From the NCBI GenBank assembly GCA_028825345.1, contig JAPKAJ010000091.1, positions 1 to 8,786 of the forward strand: a stretch of DNA of 8,786 nt. Reading direction: 5' to 3'. The stretch is from Arenicellales bacterium. GTDB taxonomy: Bacteria > Pseudomonadota > Gammaproteobacteria > Arenicellales > UBA868. The translations under genes and the position numbers were made by a program. The notes under the pieces are model-generated. The model searched no databases. It saw only the letters and a program-made list of their open reading frames with translations, and was not told the origin of the DNA. Below, piece by piece: positions 1 through 6,140 of this stretch (position 1 is the stretch's first letter; each line of letters begins with the position of its first letter).

Positions 1-284
1 CAGTTACAGCACACTGACAGCACAGTCAGAATTTGAAGTTCGATTTTTTGATAGGGGTCCCATCCTCTATTCCAGTGTGATTCCCCTTTTTGCTGGAACG
101 ATGCCTGCCCCCTTAAGACATTTAGATAAAAACATACACAGACAACCTTACTGACGCGCTATAAGAATTTGAAGGCAGAAGATCTCATCAAGACACTCGG
201 CTGACAGAACGGCAAAGGGTCTAGAAAACCACTGTCATGCGCCCGGCCCCTTTGTAATGCCCAGAGGCGGTGACAATATGCCTT
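1..284. other. Non-coding stretch downstream of the minus-strand ureohydrolase
   Basis: I see no convincing gene here; the only ATG-started frames are very short and lack a ribosome site. It contains an 11-base direct repeat (AGAATTTGAAG at 29-39 and 164-174), a perfect 6-bp inverted repeat TTCCAG/CTGGAA (70-75, 93-98) and a perfect 7-bp inverted repeat CAAAGGG/CCCTTTG (213-219, 248-254) with a 28-nt loop. None has the stem plus T-run of an intrinsic terminator in the direction needed for the minus-strand gene. The function, if any, is unknown. Confidence 0.5.
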
Positions 285-1292
285 TTACTTGGCCCTCGAT
301 CTGCTTTCCGACACCTGGACCGCCAAAATACATAACATTTCGAACAGGATGGTGGCGGCGTTCAAAGCAGTGTTGCCTGAAGGATCAAGGGGTGGGGAGA
401 CCTCGACGACATCGCCACCGATAAAATCCAGACCTGTCAGTTCGCGAATCAAGCGCTGGGCTTCGCGCATGGTGATACCACCAGCCTCAGGTGTGCCGGT
501 GCCGGGCGTATAGACCGGATCCAACCCGTCGACATCGAAGGTCAGATACGCCGGCCCGTTACCCACCACCCGTTTGGCTTCTTGGGCTACCGCCTGCCAG
601 CCCAGGTCATCGAATTCTTCGATGGTAATCACCCGCATCCCCTTGTCCCGCGAATAGTCGAGGCCGTCGGCAAAGTTCTGACCGCCGCGAATCCCGATCT
701 GTACGGTTCTCCGGGGATCGATCAACCCTTCTTCTGTCGCCAGGCGAAACGGTGCACCATGATGAAATTTTGACCCAAAAACCGCCGGCCAGGTATCGGT
801 ATGGGCATCAATATGGACCAGCCCCAGCGGTTGATCGTAGCCGGGCGCCAGTGCTTTTAGAATCGGGTAGGTGACTGAATGATCGCCCCCGACGGCCAGA
901 GGGCGAACCCCCGATTTAGCAATGGCTACAAAATATCGTTCGATATCGTTGATTGCCTGGTCCAGGCTGAATAAGTCATTAAATCGAACGTCACCCAAAT
1001 CTGCTACGCGGGCCCGGTCATAGGGCTGCTCCCCCGTTGCGACATTGATTGCACGCATCAGGGTTGACTCATTTCGCACTTCCCGGGGGCCATAACGGGC
1101 CCCAGTTCGGCAGGTCAAACCGCCGTCGTAGGGTATTCCGATGATCCCGATATCCACCCCATCAAGTGATTCGACGTGCGGCGTGCGCATAAAGGTCGCT
1201 ACTTCAGTGAAGCGAGGGGCTTGCATGGGCTCATAGGGCTCGCCGGTAATATCTGTGCGTTGGTAAAAATCTTTCTGGTCTGTGTTTGACAT
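285..1292 (-). CDS. Agmatinase-family ureohydrolase, guanidinobutyrase/guanidinopropionase-like
   Basis: A 335-aa cytoplasmic ureohydrolase of the arginase/agmatinase superfamily, expected to hydrolyse a guanidino group to urea plus an amine with a binuclear metal centre (Mn typical of the family). All six metal ligands are visible: H138 in GGDHS, D162, H164 and D166 in DAHTD, and D253 and D255 in FDVDGLD, followed by the standard PGTGTPEAGG loop (263-272). The opening PRF..VATFMR segment (26-36) and the GARYGPREVRNES stretch (64-76) resemble Pseudomonas GbuA/GpuA more than E. coli SpeB, by memory of those sequences. The open frame extends 52 codons further upstream, but the ATG at 1292 is preferred: AGGAG lies 7 nt before it and the upstream residues look unlike the family. 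Substrate could be 4-guanidinobutyrate, 3-guanidinopropionate, agmatine or another guanidino acid. It is transcribed in the same direction as the cyclodeaminase gene but 266 nt away, so probably has its own promoter. Confidence 0.93.
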   Translation of the reverse strand: MSNTDQKDFYQRTDITGEPYEPMQAPRFTEVATFMRTPHVESLDGVDIGIIGIPYDGGLTCRTGARYGPREVRNESTLMRAINVATGEQPYDRARVADLGDVRFNDLFSLDQAINDIERYFVAIAKSGVRPLAVGGDHSVTYPILKALAPGYDQPLGLVHIDAHTDTWPAVFGSKFHHGAPFRLATEEGLIDPRRTVQIGIRGGQNFADGLDYSRDKGMRVITIEEFDDLGWQAVAQEAKRVVGNGPAYLTFDVDGLDPVYTPGTGTPEAGGITMREAQRLIRELTGLDFIGGDVVEVSPPLDPSGNTALNAATILFEMLCILAVQVSESRSRAK

Positions 1293-1298
1293 CTTCAA

Positions 1299-1304
1299 TC
1301 TCCT
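1299..1304 (-). promoter_or_regulatory. Ribosome binding site deciding the ureohydrolase start
   Basis: On the minus strand AGGAGA lies here. Its AGGAG core ends 7 nt before the ATG at 1290-1292, a near-ideal Shine-Dalgarno arrangement. It fixes the start at 1292 rather than at the upstream in-frame codon at 1448. Confidence 0.75.
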
Positions 1305-1320
1305 GGCCGGTACGCCATTA

Positions 1321-1339
1321 TGCGGCTTAAGTCGCCGCA
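1321..1339 (-). other. Leader hairpin or operator upstream of the ureohydrolase
   Basis: A perfect 6-bp G+C-rich inverted repeat, TGCGGC (1321-1326) and GCCGCA (1334-1339), encloses a 7-nt loop containing TTAAG. It sits 16 nt upstream of the ribosome site of the 335-aa ureohydrolase. The inner 12 bases CGGCTTAAGTCG are palindromic but for one pair. It could be a hairpin in the mRNA leader or a repressor site. Nothing here identifies the ligand or the protein. Confidence 0.35.
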
Positions 1340-1558
1340 CGACCTTCAATTGTGCGTTGTTTCGTAACTTTGTGACACCATGAAGTACTACTGTGATCAG
1401 GGCAGTGTTCGTGCGACTAACGGTGGTTGCTGCGATAATAATCCGCAAGCCCGAGCTATAGTCGATAGACTTCCCTCAAACAACTCTGCCGCACCAAATG
1501 GTTTTCCCGCTGAGCGCTGATGACCCATAAGACAAACTCGGAATAACCCCATATCTGA

Positions 1559-2473
1559 CTATGCTTCAAAAAGATTAATGAGTTTATTAGCAATAAAAAG
1601 ATCTTGAATGGCAATGCCTGAACTATCAAATATAGTAATGTCGGTCGATGATATGCGGCCAGAACGTATACCGTTTAAAACCTGACCTATATCAGTAATT
1701 GAAGCATTTTTTGCGTGTTGGAATTCACCAATCTCAACTGACTGGGATTCAAAGTCACAAAACAGCGCAGCGTTCAGATACAGTTCAATAGGCAACTCTT
1801 GCTTGCCTTTTTTATCTGCTCCCATCGCCGATATATGTGTGCCTGGTTTTACCCATTCGGCTTGAAATAATGCGGTGCCTGATGTCGTAGCGGTAATAAT
1901 AATGTCGGCATTTTCACAAGCAGTTTTAGCATCCGAAGATTTTGCGGATACCCCTTTTTTACGTAATTTGTCGATCAACGCTTCGGTTTTCTCAATAGAA
2001 CGTCCAACAACCAGTACGGTATCAAGATCCCTTACCTCCGAAACCGCCATTACCTCATATTCAGCCTGATGACCAGTACCAAAAACCGCTAGTGAGCTTG
2101 CGTCTCTACGGGCCAAATAATCAACAGCGACAGCATCCGCCGCCGCAGTACGAAAAGCATTGACTTGGCTGGCCTCTACAATAGCTTTTAACGATCCATT
2201 ATCTGAATCTAAAAGAAAAATTGTTGTTCCATGACAAGGCCTGCCCAGCGCAATATTTTGAGGCCAGTAACTGCCCGTTTTCCAACCTACAATGGACTCA
2301 GTACACGCCGATTTAAGTGAAAACGTGGAACCAGGCATCGTTCCCGCCGCATTCACAACAGGAAACAATGTGGCCTTATCCGATACTGCTGCAATAAATG
2401 CGTCTTTCACTGCATGATAAGCTAATTCGTTTGAAATCAGCGTTGCTGTTTGTTCTTCATTAAGAAATATCAT
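1559..2473 (-). CDS. Ornithine cyclodeaminase / mu-crystallin family NAD(P)-dependent enzyme
   Basis: A 304-aa member of the ornithine cyclodeaminase/mu-crystallin family, which includes ornithine and lysine cyclodeaminases, cyclic-imine reductases and the iminosuccinate reductase BhcD. The dinucleotide-binding GTGHQA turn is at 132-137. Family active-site residues are present: K65 in GWKTG, R108 in AFRTAAA and D220 in GADKKGKQEL. The position often held by a carboxylate-binding Arg in ornithine cyclodeaminases appears to be Lys (K54, FSLK), so ornithine is not a safe substrate. Segments FPVV (37-40), GSYWPQN (67-73), SQSVEIGEFQHA (243-254) and FDSSGIAIQDL (282-292) recall the BhcD-like subgroup, by memory only. 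The ATG at 2473 is chosen over a TTG at 2503, which lies inside the preceding gene. The start is 5 nt after that gene's stop, so the two are surely one operon. Composition is low G+C like its partner. Confidence 0.88.
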   Translation of the reverse strand: MIFLNEEQTATLISNELAYHAVKDAFIAAVSDKATLFPVVNAAGTMPGSTFSLKSACTESIVGWKTGSYWPQNIALGRPCHGTTIFLLDSDNGSLKAIVEASQVNAFRTAAADAVAVDYLARRDASSLAVFGTGHQAEYEVMAVSEVRDLDTVLVVGRSIEKTEALIDKLRKKGVSAKSSDAKTACENADIIITATTSGTALFQAEWVKPGTHISAMGADKKGKQELPIELYLNAALFCDFESQSVEIGEFQHAKNASITDIGQVLNGIRSGRISSTDITIFDSSGIAIQDLFIANKLINLFEA

Positions 2474-2478
2474 CTTAC

Positions 2479-3636
2479 CTACCACCCTTGAATTCTGACC
2501 CAACTTTCATATGTTTGATTAACCTTATCAAACACGTGATACCTACGGTGCATAGCAGACGTTGCACAAGCATGATTGGGTAAAATATGAATTTTTAAGC
2601 CAATTGGAAAGTCATCGAAATTAATGGTACCGGGTAGAGCGGAACCAATAATCCCATGCTCTTGATTAACCTTAATCACTTGTAGGCCATTAATGATCTG
2701 GCCATCCGTGGTCGCCACTAGCCCATAACCACAATCTTGCGGCTGCTTAGCTGTTCCTCTGTCTGATGACAATGCCATCCACCCTGCATCAATAAACAAC
2801 CATCCTTTATCTTTATTTTGCCCGATGATGGTTGTTACCACAGAGGAGGCAATATCGGTTTTTTCACACACACCAATACCCGCCATCACCAAATCGAAAA
2901 ACGTGTAAACACCTGCTCTCACTTCGGTTATTCCATCTAGGTTTTGATAACTATGTGCTGTAGGAGTAGAGCCAATAGAGACCACTCGACACGATATATC
3001 TCTCTTAGAAAGGTTACTCACCGCCAGACGAACTTGATTAACTTCATTCTGTGCCGCTTTTTGTAAAGATACTTTATCTAAACAACTATATGACCCTCCT
3101 GCGTGAGCAAGAACACCGAGGAACCTTCCTTGTCCACTATCTAGTGTTTTCGCAACTTGAATCAGTAGAGGGTCGTTAGGTTTAAGCCCCCCTCTATTAC
3201 CATCACAGTCGATTTCAACTAATGCTGAAATACTGCAATCATTCTCTTCGCAAAATTTATTGATACTCCGTGCCTGATCTACGCTATCAAGAAGCACACT
3301 AACATTCGCGCCTAGTGCATTAAGATTTTTTATTCTGTTCAACTTGGATTCAACGACGCCAACCGCATACAACACATTGGTATAGCCTCTTGAAACGATG
3401 GCCTCAGCTTCTTTTACCGTTGAAACGGTTATCGGACTATGTTTATCTACCAATAAATAGTCTAACGCGCCGAAAGAACGGATAGTTTTAAAGTGGGGGC
3501 GAAACGACACGTTAAAATCACAGAGGTAATTATTTAACCGGTCGATGTTGTTCAAAAAAACGTTTTTATTCACATGTAAAAAGGGCGTATCAACTGTGTT
3601 GAATATTTCGTTCTCGTCACTGTATGTTGTTAACAT
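2479..3636 (-). CDS. PLP-dependent D-threonine aldolase / D-serine dehydratase-like enzyme
   Basis: A 385-aa fold-type III PLP enzyme of the metal-activated D-threonine aldolase/D-serine dehydratase family. An alanine-racemase-like barrel carries the cofactor lysine in RPHFKT (K50), preceded by the typical TPFLHVN opening (17-23). Other family landmarks are GSTPT (222-226), EVRAGVYTFFD (238-248), DAG-WMALS-SDRG (283-294) and QEHG (325-328). The C-terminal metal site is seen as NHAC, with H355 and C357. Such enzymes cleave or dehydrate D-configured beta-hydroxy amino acids (D-threonine, D-serine, 3-hydroxy-D-aspartate); the exact substrate cannot be read here. GTG 3645, ATG 3639 and ATG 3636 are possible starts; GAGGT at 3644-3648 is 7 nt from ATG 3636, hence the choice. 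First gene of a two-gene low-G+C operon, divergent from the dehydrogenase. It is not an obvious BhcC orthologue, because the metal-site sequence differs from what I recall of BhcC. Confidence 0.88.
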   Translation of the reverse strand: MLTTYSDENEIFNTVDTPFLHVNKNVFLNNIDRLNNYLCDFNVSFRPHFKTIRSFGALDYLLVDKHSPITVSTVKEAEAIVSRGYTNVLYAVGVVESKLNRIKNLNALGANVSVLLDSVDQARSINKFCEENDCSISALVEIDCDGNRGGLKPNDPLLIQVAKTLDSGQGRFLGVLAHAGGSYSCLDKVSLQKAAQNEVNQVRLAVSNLSKRDISCRVVSIGSTPTAHSYQNLDGITEVRAGVYTFFDLVMAGIGVCEKTDIASSVVTTIIGQNKDKGWLFIDAGWMALSSDRGTAKQPQDCGYGLVATTDGQIINGLQVIKVNQEHGIIGSALPGTINFDDFPIGLKIHILPNHACATSAMHRRYHVFDKVNQTYESWVRIQGW

Positions 3637-3671
3637 CATGGCCACCTCGAAATGTTGATCGCTTTTGTCAC

Positions 3672-3701
3672 AGTATTAACCTAAGTTACCTTTAATGTAA
3701 A
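3672..3701 (-). promoter_or_regulatory. Candidate promoter of the aldolase-like/cyclodeaminase operon
   Basis: On the minus strand TTTACA (3696-3701, 5 of 6 to the -35 consensus) is followed after 18 nt by AATACT (3672-3677, 4 of 6 to the -10). Transcription would begin near 3665, leaving a leader of about 28 nt that holds the GAGGT ribosome site. It lies in a markedly A+T-rich patch. This is a consensus match by eye, so weak. Confidence 0.35.
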
Positions 3702-3740
3702 TTAACAAAAATTAACTCAATGGTTAAGGTTGAACTTAAG
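3675..3740. promoter_or_regulatory. A+T-rich divergent regulatory patch with ATTAAC repeats
   Basis: Between the two divergent genes lies an A+T-rich segment with ATTAAC at 3675-3680, 3701-3706 and 3711-3716; the last two are exactly 10 bp apart, one helical turn. TTAACC (3677-3682) and GGTTAA (3722-3727) form an inverted pair, and CTTAAG at 3735-3740 is palindromic. Helically phased sites of this sort fit cooperative binding by a regulator, but no regulator gene is present to pair with it. The boundary to G+C-rich sequence begins just to the right. Confidence 0.3.
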
Positions 3741-3820
3741 GACACCTACCCCGGCATTCCCTGGCACAAACACTTCCCTGTCAGCCTAGAAGCTGTGGTG
3801 TAACTCCTCAAGCGGCGACC

Positions 3821-3850
3821 TTGGCGCTGATAAATGGTTTGCTGCATACT
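3821..3850 (+). promoter_or_regulatory. Weak candidate promoter of the alcohol dehydrogenase
   Basis: TTGGCG (3821-3826) and CATACT (3845-3850) are spaced by 18 nt, each matching the sigma-70 consensus at 4 of 6 positions. Transcription would start near 3857, about 33 nt before the ATG at 3890. The -10 element lies inside a 12-base sequence that recurs upstream of the transporter operon. Confidence 0.22.
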
Positions 3851-3889
3851 CTGGGCCACAGTCATCTTACCGCAGCGATACGAAGAACC

Positions 3890-4978
3890 ATGAAAGCAGC
3901 AGTCCTTAACGCGATCCCGGGTCAGCTCGAGATCGAAGATATCGAGATCGGCGAGCCGGGACCCCGCGAGGTCCTTATCACTACCAAGGCGGCTGGGCTG
4001 TGCCACAGCGACCTGCACCACATGGAAGGTAAGTACCCGCACCCGTGTCCTGCGGTCCTTGGCCACGAGTCAGCCGGTGTGGTCGAAGCGGTCGGTTCGA
4101 TGGTGACCTATGTGCAACCCGATGACCATGTCATCACCTGCCTGTCAGCATTCTGTGGGCACTGCGAGGAATGCCTCTCAGGTCACATGAGCAGATGCGA
4201 ACTCAAGGCGACAGAGCTCGTTCGTCAACCAGGTGAACCGCCACGATTGCACCGACAAGACGGCGAAGTGGTCAACCAGTTCCTGCACCTGTCATCGTTC
4301 GCCGAGCAGATGCTCATTCACGAGCACGCCCTCGTAAAGATCGACAAGGATATGCCGCTCGACCGCGCGTCGCTCATCGGTTGCGGTGTCACGACCGGTT
4401 TGGGCGCGGTCTTCCGCACTGCCAAGGTCATGCCTGGTGAGTCGACAGCCGTGATCGGTTGCGGCGGGATCGGACTCTCCGCAATTCAAGGCGCACGCAT
4501 CGCCGGCGCGAACAAGATTGTCGCCGTCGACATGATCGAGAGCAAGCTCGAACTTGCGCAGGCCATGGGGGCCACCCACATCGTCAACGCAAGCGACACC
4601 GACGCCGTCGCTGCGGTCAAAGACCTGACCAACGGGGGCGTCCACCATTCGTTCGAAGCGGTCGGCGCAAAAGTCACGGCCGAACAAGCGTTCGAAATGC
4701 TGCGTCGTGGCGGCCAGGCGACTGTAATCGGTATGATCCCGGTCGGCACGACTGTCGAAGTACACGGCCCTGAGTTGCTCGACGAAAAGACCCTCACCGG
4801 TTCGAACATGGGCTCCAATCAGTTCCGCACCGACATGCCCCGGTTCATCGAGATGTACATGGACGGTCGCCTGCGCCTCGACGAGATGATCTCGAAAACG
4901 ATCACACTCGAAGAGATCAACGCCGGCTTTGAGGACATGAAATCGGGCCACCTCGCCCGCAGCGTGATTGTATTCTGA
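3890..4978 (+). CDS. Zinc-dependent medium-chain alcohol dehydrogenase
   Basis: A 362-aa medium-chain zinc alcohol dehydrogenase, oxidising an alcohol to an aldehyde or ketone, or the reverse, with NAD(P). The GroES-like half holds catalytic-zinc ligands C38 (GLCHSD), H59 (GHE, with E60) and C165 (IGCGVTTG). The structural-zinc lobe is complete: C89, C92, C95 and C103. The Rossmann half has GCGGIG (190-195) and D214 at the end of the second strand (VAVD), which favours NAD over NADP. Overall pattern is class III-like, but a glutathione-adduct substrate cannot be asserted. The frame is open back to a TTG at 3821, but the protein family begins at the ATG at 3890 (MKAAVL). The ribosome site there is poor (only GAAG nearby). 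It stands alone, divergent from the aldolase-like operon and 310 nt ahead of the transporter genes, so its link to either is uncertain. It might handle an alcohol or aldehyde derived from the deguanidinated product. Confidence 0.93.
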   Translation: MKAAVLNAIPGQLEIEDIEIGEPGPREVLITTKAAGLCHSDLHHMEGKYPHPCPAVLGHESAGVVEAVGSMVTYVQPDDHVITCLSAFCGHCEECLSGHMSRCELKATELVRQPGEPPRLHRQDGEVVNQFLHLSSFAEQMLIHEHALVKIDKDMPLDRASLIGCGVTTGLGAVFRTAKVMPGESTAVIGCGGIGLSAIQGARIAGANKIVAVDMIESKLELAQAMGATHIVNASDTDAVAAVKDLTNGGVHHSFEAVGAKVTAEQAFEMLRRGGQATVIGMIPVGTTVEVHGPELLDEKTLTGSNMGSNQFRTDMPRFIEMYMDGRLRLDEMISKTITLEEINAGFEDMKSGHLARSVIVF

Positions 4979-5186
4979 ACAACTAATTACATTTGGAATC
5001 TAACTCCGAATGTCACTGGTTCGAGGTGATGTGGGCGCTCAGGTCGTCGAAACGCGGGGCCAAACTGGGCTGCCGTGAAAGCGTTCAGCCAGCACATCCT
5101 TGTGACGGACAAGAAGCTCATCGTCATCCTCAGCAAGCTCGGATGCTTCTGAAGGGATTAGTGTCGCGATGGAGAGATCAAGGTTG

Positions 5187-5216
5187 TTGCCGTATGAATG
5201 CATACTCTGGTATATG
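5187..5216 (+). promoter_or_regulatory. Candidate extended -10 promoter of the transporter/ureohydrolase operon
   Basis: TTGCCG (5187-5192, 4 of 6 to the -35) is followed after 18 nt by TATATG (5211-5216), directly preceded by TGG, giving the extended -10 TGn pattern. An overlapping TATGAT (5213-5218) matches 5 of 6 but lacks a well-spaced -35. Transcription would begin near 5223, leaving a leader of about 65 nt. A 14-bp repeat GTATG-AATG-CATAC (5192-5205) fills the spacer and a 12-bp palindrome covers the start site, so the promoter is probably regulated. Confidence 0.45.
5192..5205. promoter_or_regulatory. Palindrome in the promoter spacer
   Basis: GTATG (5192-5196) and CATAC (5201-5205) form a perfect 5-bp inverted repeat around AATG, between the predicted -35 and -10. 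Position suits an operator, but five-base arms are common by chance. Confidence 0.25.
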
Positions 5217-5225
5217 ATGTATCAT
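5214..5225. promoter_or_regulatory. ATGAT-GT-ATCAT palindrome at the predicted transcription start
   Basis: ATGAT (5214-5218) and ATCAT (5221-5225) flank GT, making a 12-bp palindrome that overlaps the predicted -10 and start site. A repressor bound here would block RNA polymerase. The form is like operators of several one-component families, and I cannot assign one. Confidence 0.3.
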
Positions 5226-5234
5226 TATCAGTAG

Positions 5235-5258
5235 GTTACCAAAGAAACACTTGGTAAC
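5235..5258 (+). promoter_or_regulatory. Perfect 8-bp inverted repeat in the transporter leader
   Basis: GTTACCAA (5235-5242) and TTGGTAAC (5251-5258) are exact inverted repeats around the 8-nt spacer AGAAACAC. They lie just downstream of the predicted transcription start and 30 nt before the binding-protein ATG. As DNA it would be an operator with half-sites about 16 bp apart; as RNA, an 8-bp stem with an 8-nt loop 17 nt ahead of the ribosome site. There is no T-run after it, so it is not a terminator. Confidence 0.5.
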
Positions 5259-5275
5259 TGCCTAAATAACACCAT

Positions 5276-5280
5276 AGAGG
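5276..5280 (+). promoter_or_regulatory. Ribosome binding site of the binding protein
   Basis: AGAGG ends 8 nt before the ATG at 5289, a good Shine-Dalgarno match that supports that start. Confidence 0.65.
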
Positions 5281-5288
5281 ATTACACA

Positions 5289-6098
5289 ATGAAACTGCTA
5301 CGTTCGATAAGAATCTTCAGTATTTTGCTGCTTGCCATGGGCATCGCGCAAGTTGCCAGTGCTGACACTCTTAAATTGAAACTCGGCAATGAGGGCACCT
5401 ATCCCCCGTTTGCCATTACGGCTACTGACGGCACCTTGAGTGGCATGGAGCCGGATTTGGCGCGGGCCCTGTGTGACCGCATGCATGCCGAATGTGAAAT
5501 CGTGACCATGGACTTCGGCGCGCTTTTGCCGTCGCTGGTCGCGGGCAAGCTGGACATGATCGTGTCACAGCTTACCAGGAAGCCCGAGCGCATGAAGGCA
5601 ACCCAGTTTACCCGCGACATTCTCGAGAACTCGGCCGTGTTCGTGGTATCGAAGGATTGGAATAAGGGCTTCAGCACCGACGATCTAAATGGTGTGAAGG
5701 TTGCTGTCCAAAAAGGCTCCGCCCATGCTTCGTGGATAGAGGACAACCGCCCCGAAGCCAAGCCGGTCTATTACGAGAACCCCAACCAGCAGAAGCTCGA
5801 CCTCCTGGCCGGGCGGGTCGATACCGTGTTTGGCGCCAAACTCAATTGGGTGGCGACCTTCATTGATACACCCGAAGGCGACGGTTACAAACTCATACCT
5901 GGATCTAGCGAGGAGAGCCTCTGGTTGCTGGGCAGCAGGATCGGAGCGGGCTGGGCGGTTCAGAAAGGCGAGATCGAGCTTAGCGAGAAGGTGAACGCCG
6001 CTCTCAACTCGATGATCAAGGACTGCACTTACACGAAGATCCGACTGAAATACCTCTCCGAACCAACCCTGACCGACGAACCGAAAGAGTGCCTGTAA
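5289..6098 (+). CDS. Periplasmic amino-acid-type ABC binding protein (HisJ/LAO-like)
   Basis: A 269-aa periplasmic substrate-binding protein of the polar amino acid group (SBP family 3). A signal peptide spans about 1-25: basic MKLLRSIR, a hydrophobic core, and an AXA cleavage site (A23-S24-A25) before D26. The mature start GNEGTYPPF and the GMEPDLARALC segment match the family, and C62 and C69 have the spacing of the HisJ disulfide. Ungapped comparison with HisJ from memory puts R101 at the carboxylate-binding Arg (R77), E35 at side-chain-binding D11, and A183 at D161, which normally binds the ligand's alpha-amino group. A cationic carboxylate without an alpha-amino group, such as a guanidino acid, would fit; this is inference. 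First gene of the operon with two permeases and a ureohydrolase; delivers ligand to the membrane complex. Confidence 0.93.
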   Translation: MKLLRSIRIFSILLLAMGIAQVASADTLKLKLGNEGTYPPFAITATDGTLSGMEPDLARALCDRMHAECEIVTMDFGALLPSLVAGKLDMIVSQLTRKPERMKATQFTRDILENSAVFVVSKDWNKGFSTDDLNGVKVAVQKGSAHASWIEDNRPEAKPVYYENPNQQKLDLLAGRVDTVFGAKLNWVATFIDTPEGDGYKLIPGSSEESLWLLGSRIGAGWAVQKGEIELSEKVNAALNSMIKDCTYTKIRLKYLSEPTLTDEPKECL

Positions 6099-6140
6099 CG
6101 GCCGCAGCGTCGCTCCACGATGGTTGAATTCGGTGCGCGA

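Larger units (their letters stand above)
4979..5288. other. 310-nt intergenic region before the transporter operon
   Basis: The right-hand part (about 5184-5288) is regulatory and listed separately. The left-hand part (about 5000-5180) is moderately G+C-rich and looks like former coding sequence without a recognisable product. A 54-codon minus-strand frame with an ATG runs from 5203 to 5039 (start MHSYGNN, acidic ELAEDDDELL centre), and a 74-codon plus-strand frame covers 4993-5217. Neither has a clear ribosome site or a family I know. No obvious terminator follows the dehydrogenase gene. Confidence 0.35.

Noticed and set aside
45..70. T-run next to a stem (ATAGGGG/CCTCTAT) as a terminator
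   Set aside because: The T-run lies before the stem on the plus strand, and becomes an A-run after it on the minus strand, so it cannot be an intrinsic terminator for the minus-strand ureohydrolase.
1293..1339. Possible guanidine-III riboswitch: GGCGTACCGGCCAGGA in the leader of the first ureohydrolase loosely recalls its core
   Set aside because: The conserved CCGGACGAGG 5' part and the pseudoknot partner are missing. ACGR-loop pairs (guanidine-II) and the guanidine-I core were also not found in this or the importer leader.
1559..3636. Complete beta-hydroxyaspartate cycle cluster
   Set aside because: No aspartate-glyoxylate aminotransferase, hydroxyaspartate dehydratase or IclR-type regulator is present, and the PLP enzyme's NHAC metal site is closer to D-serine dehydratase.
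4292..4951. 219-codon minus-strand frame opposite the dehydrogenase
   Set aside because: A shadow of the G+C-rich dehydrogenase gene; its composition is His/Asp/Arg-rich with no family signature, while the plus strand encodes a complete enzyme.
4993..5217. 74-codon plus-strand frame in the 310-nt gap
   Set aside because: No ribosome site, Cys/Trp/His-rich odd composition, and it runs through the predicted promoter of the importer.
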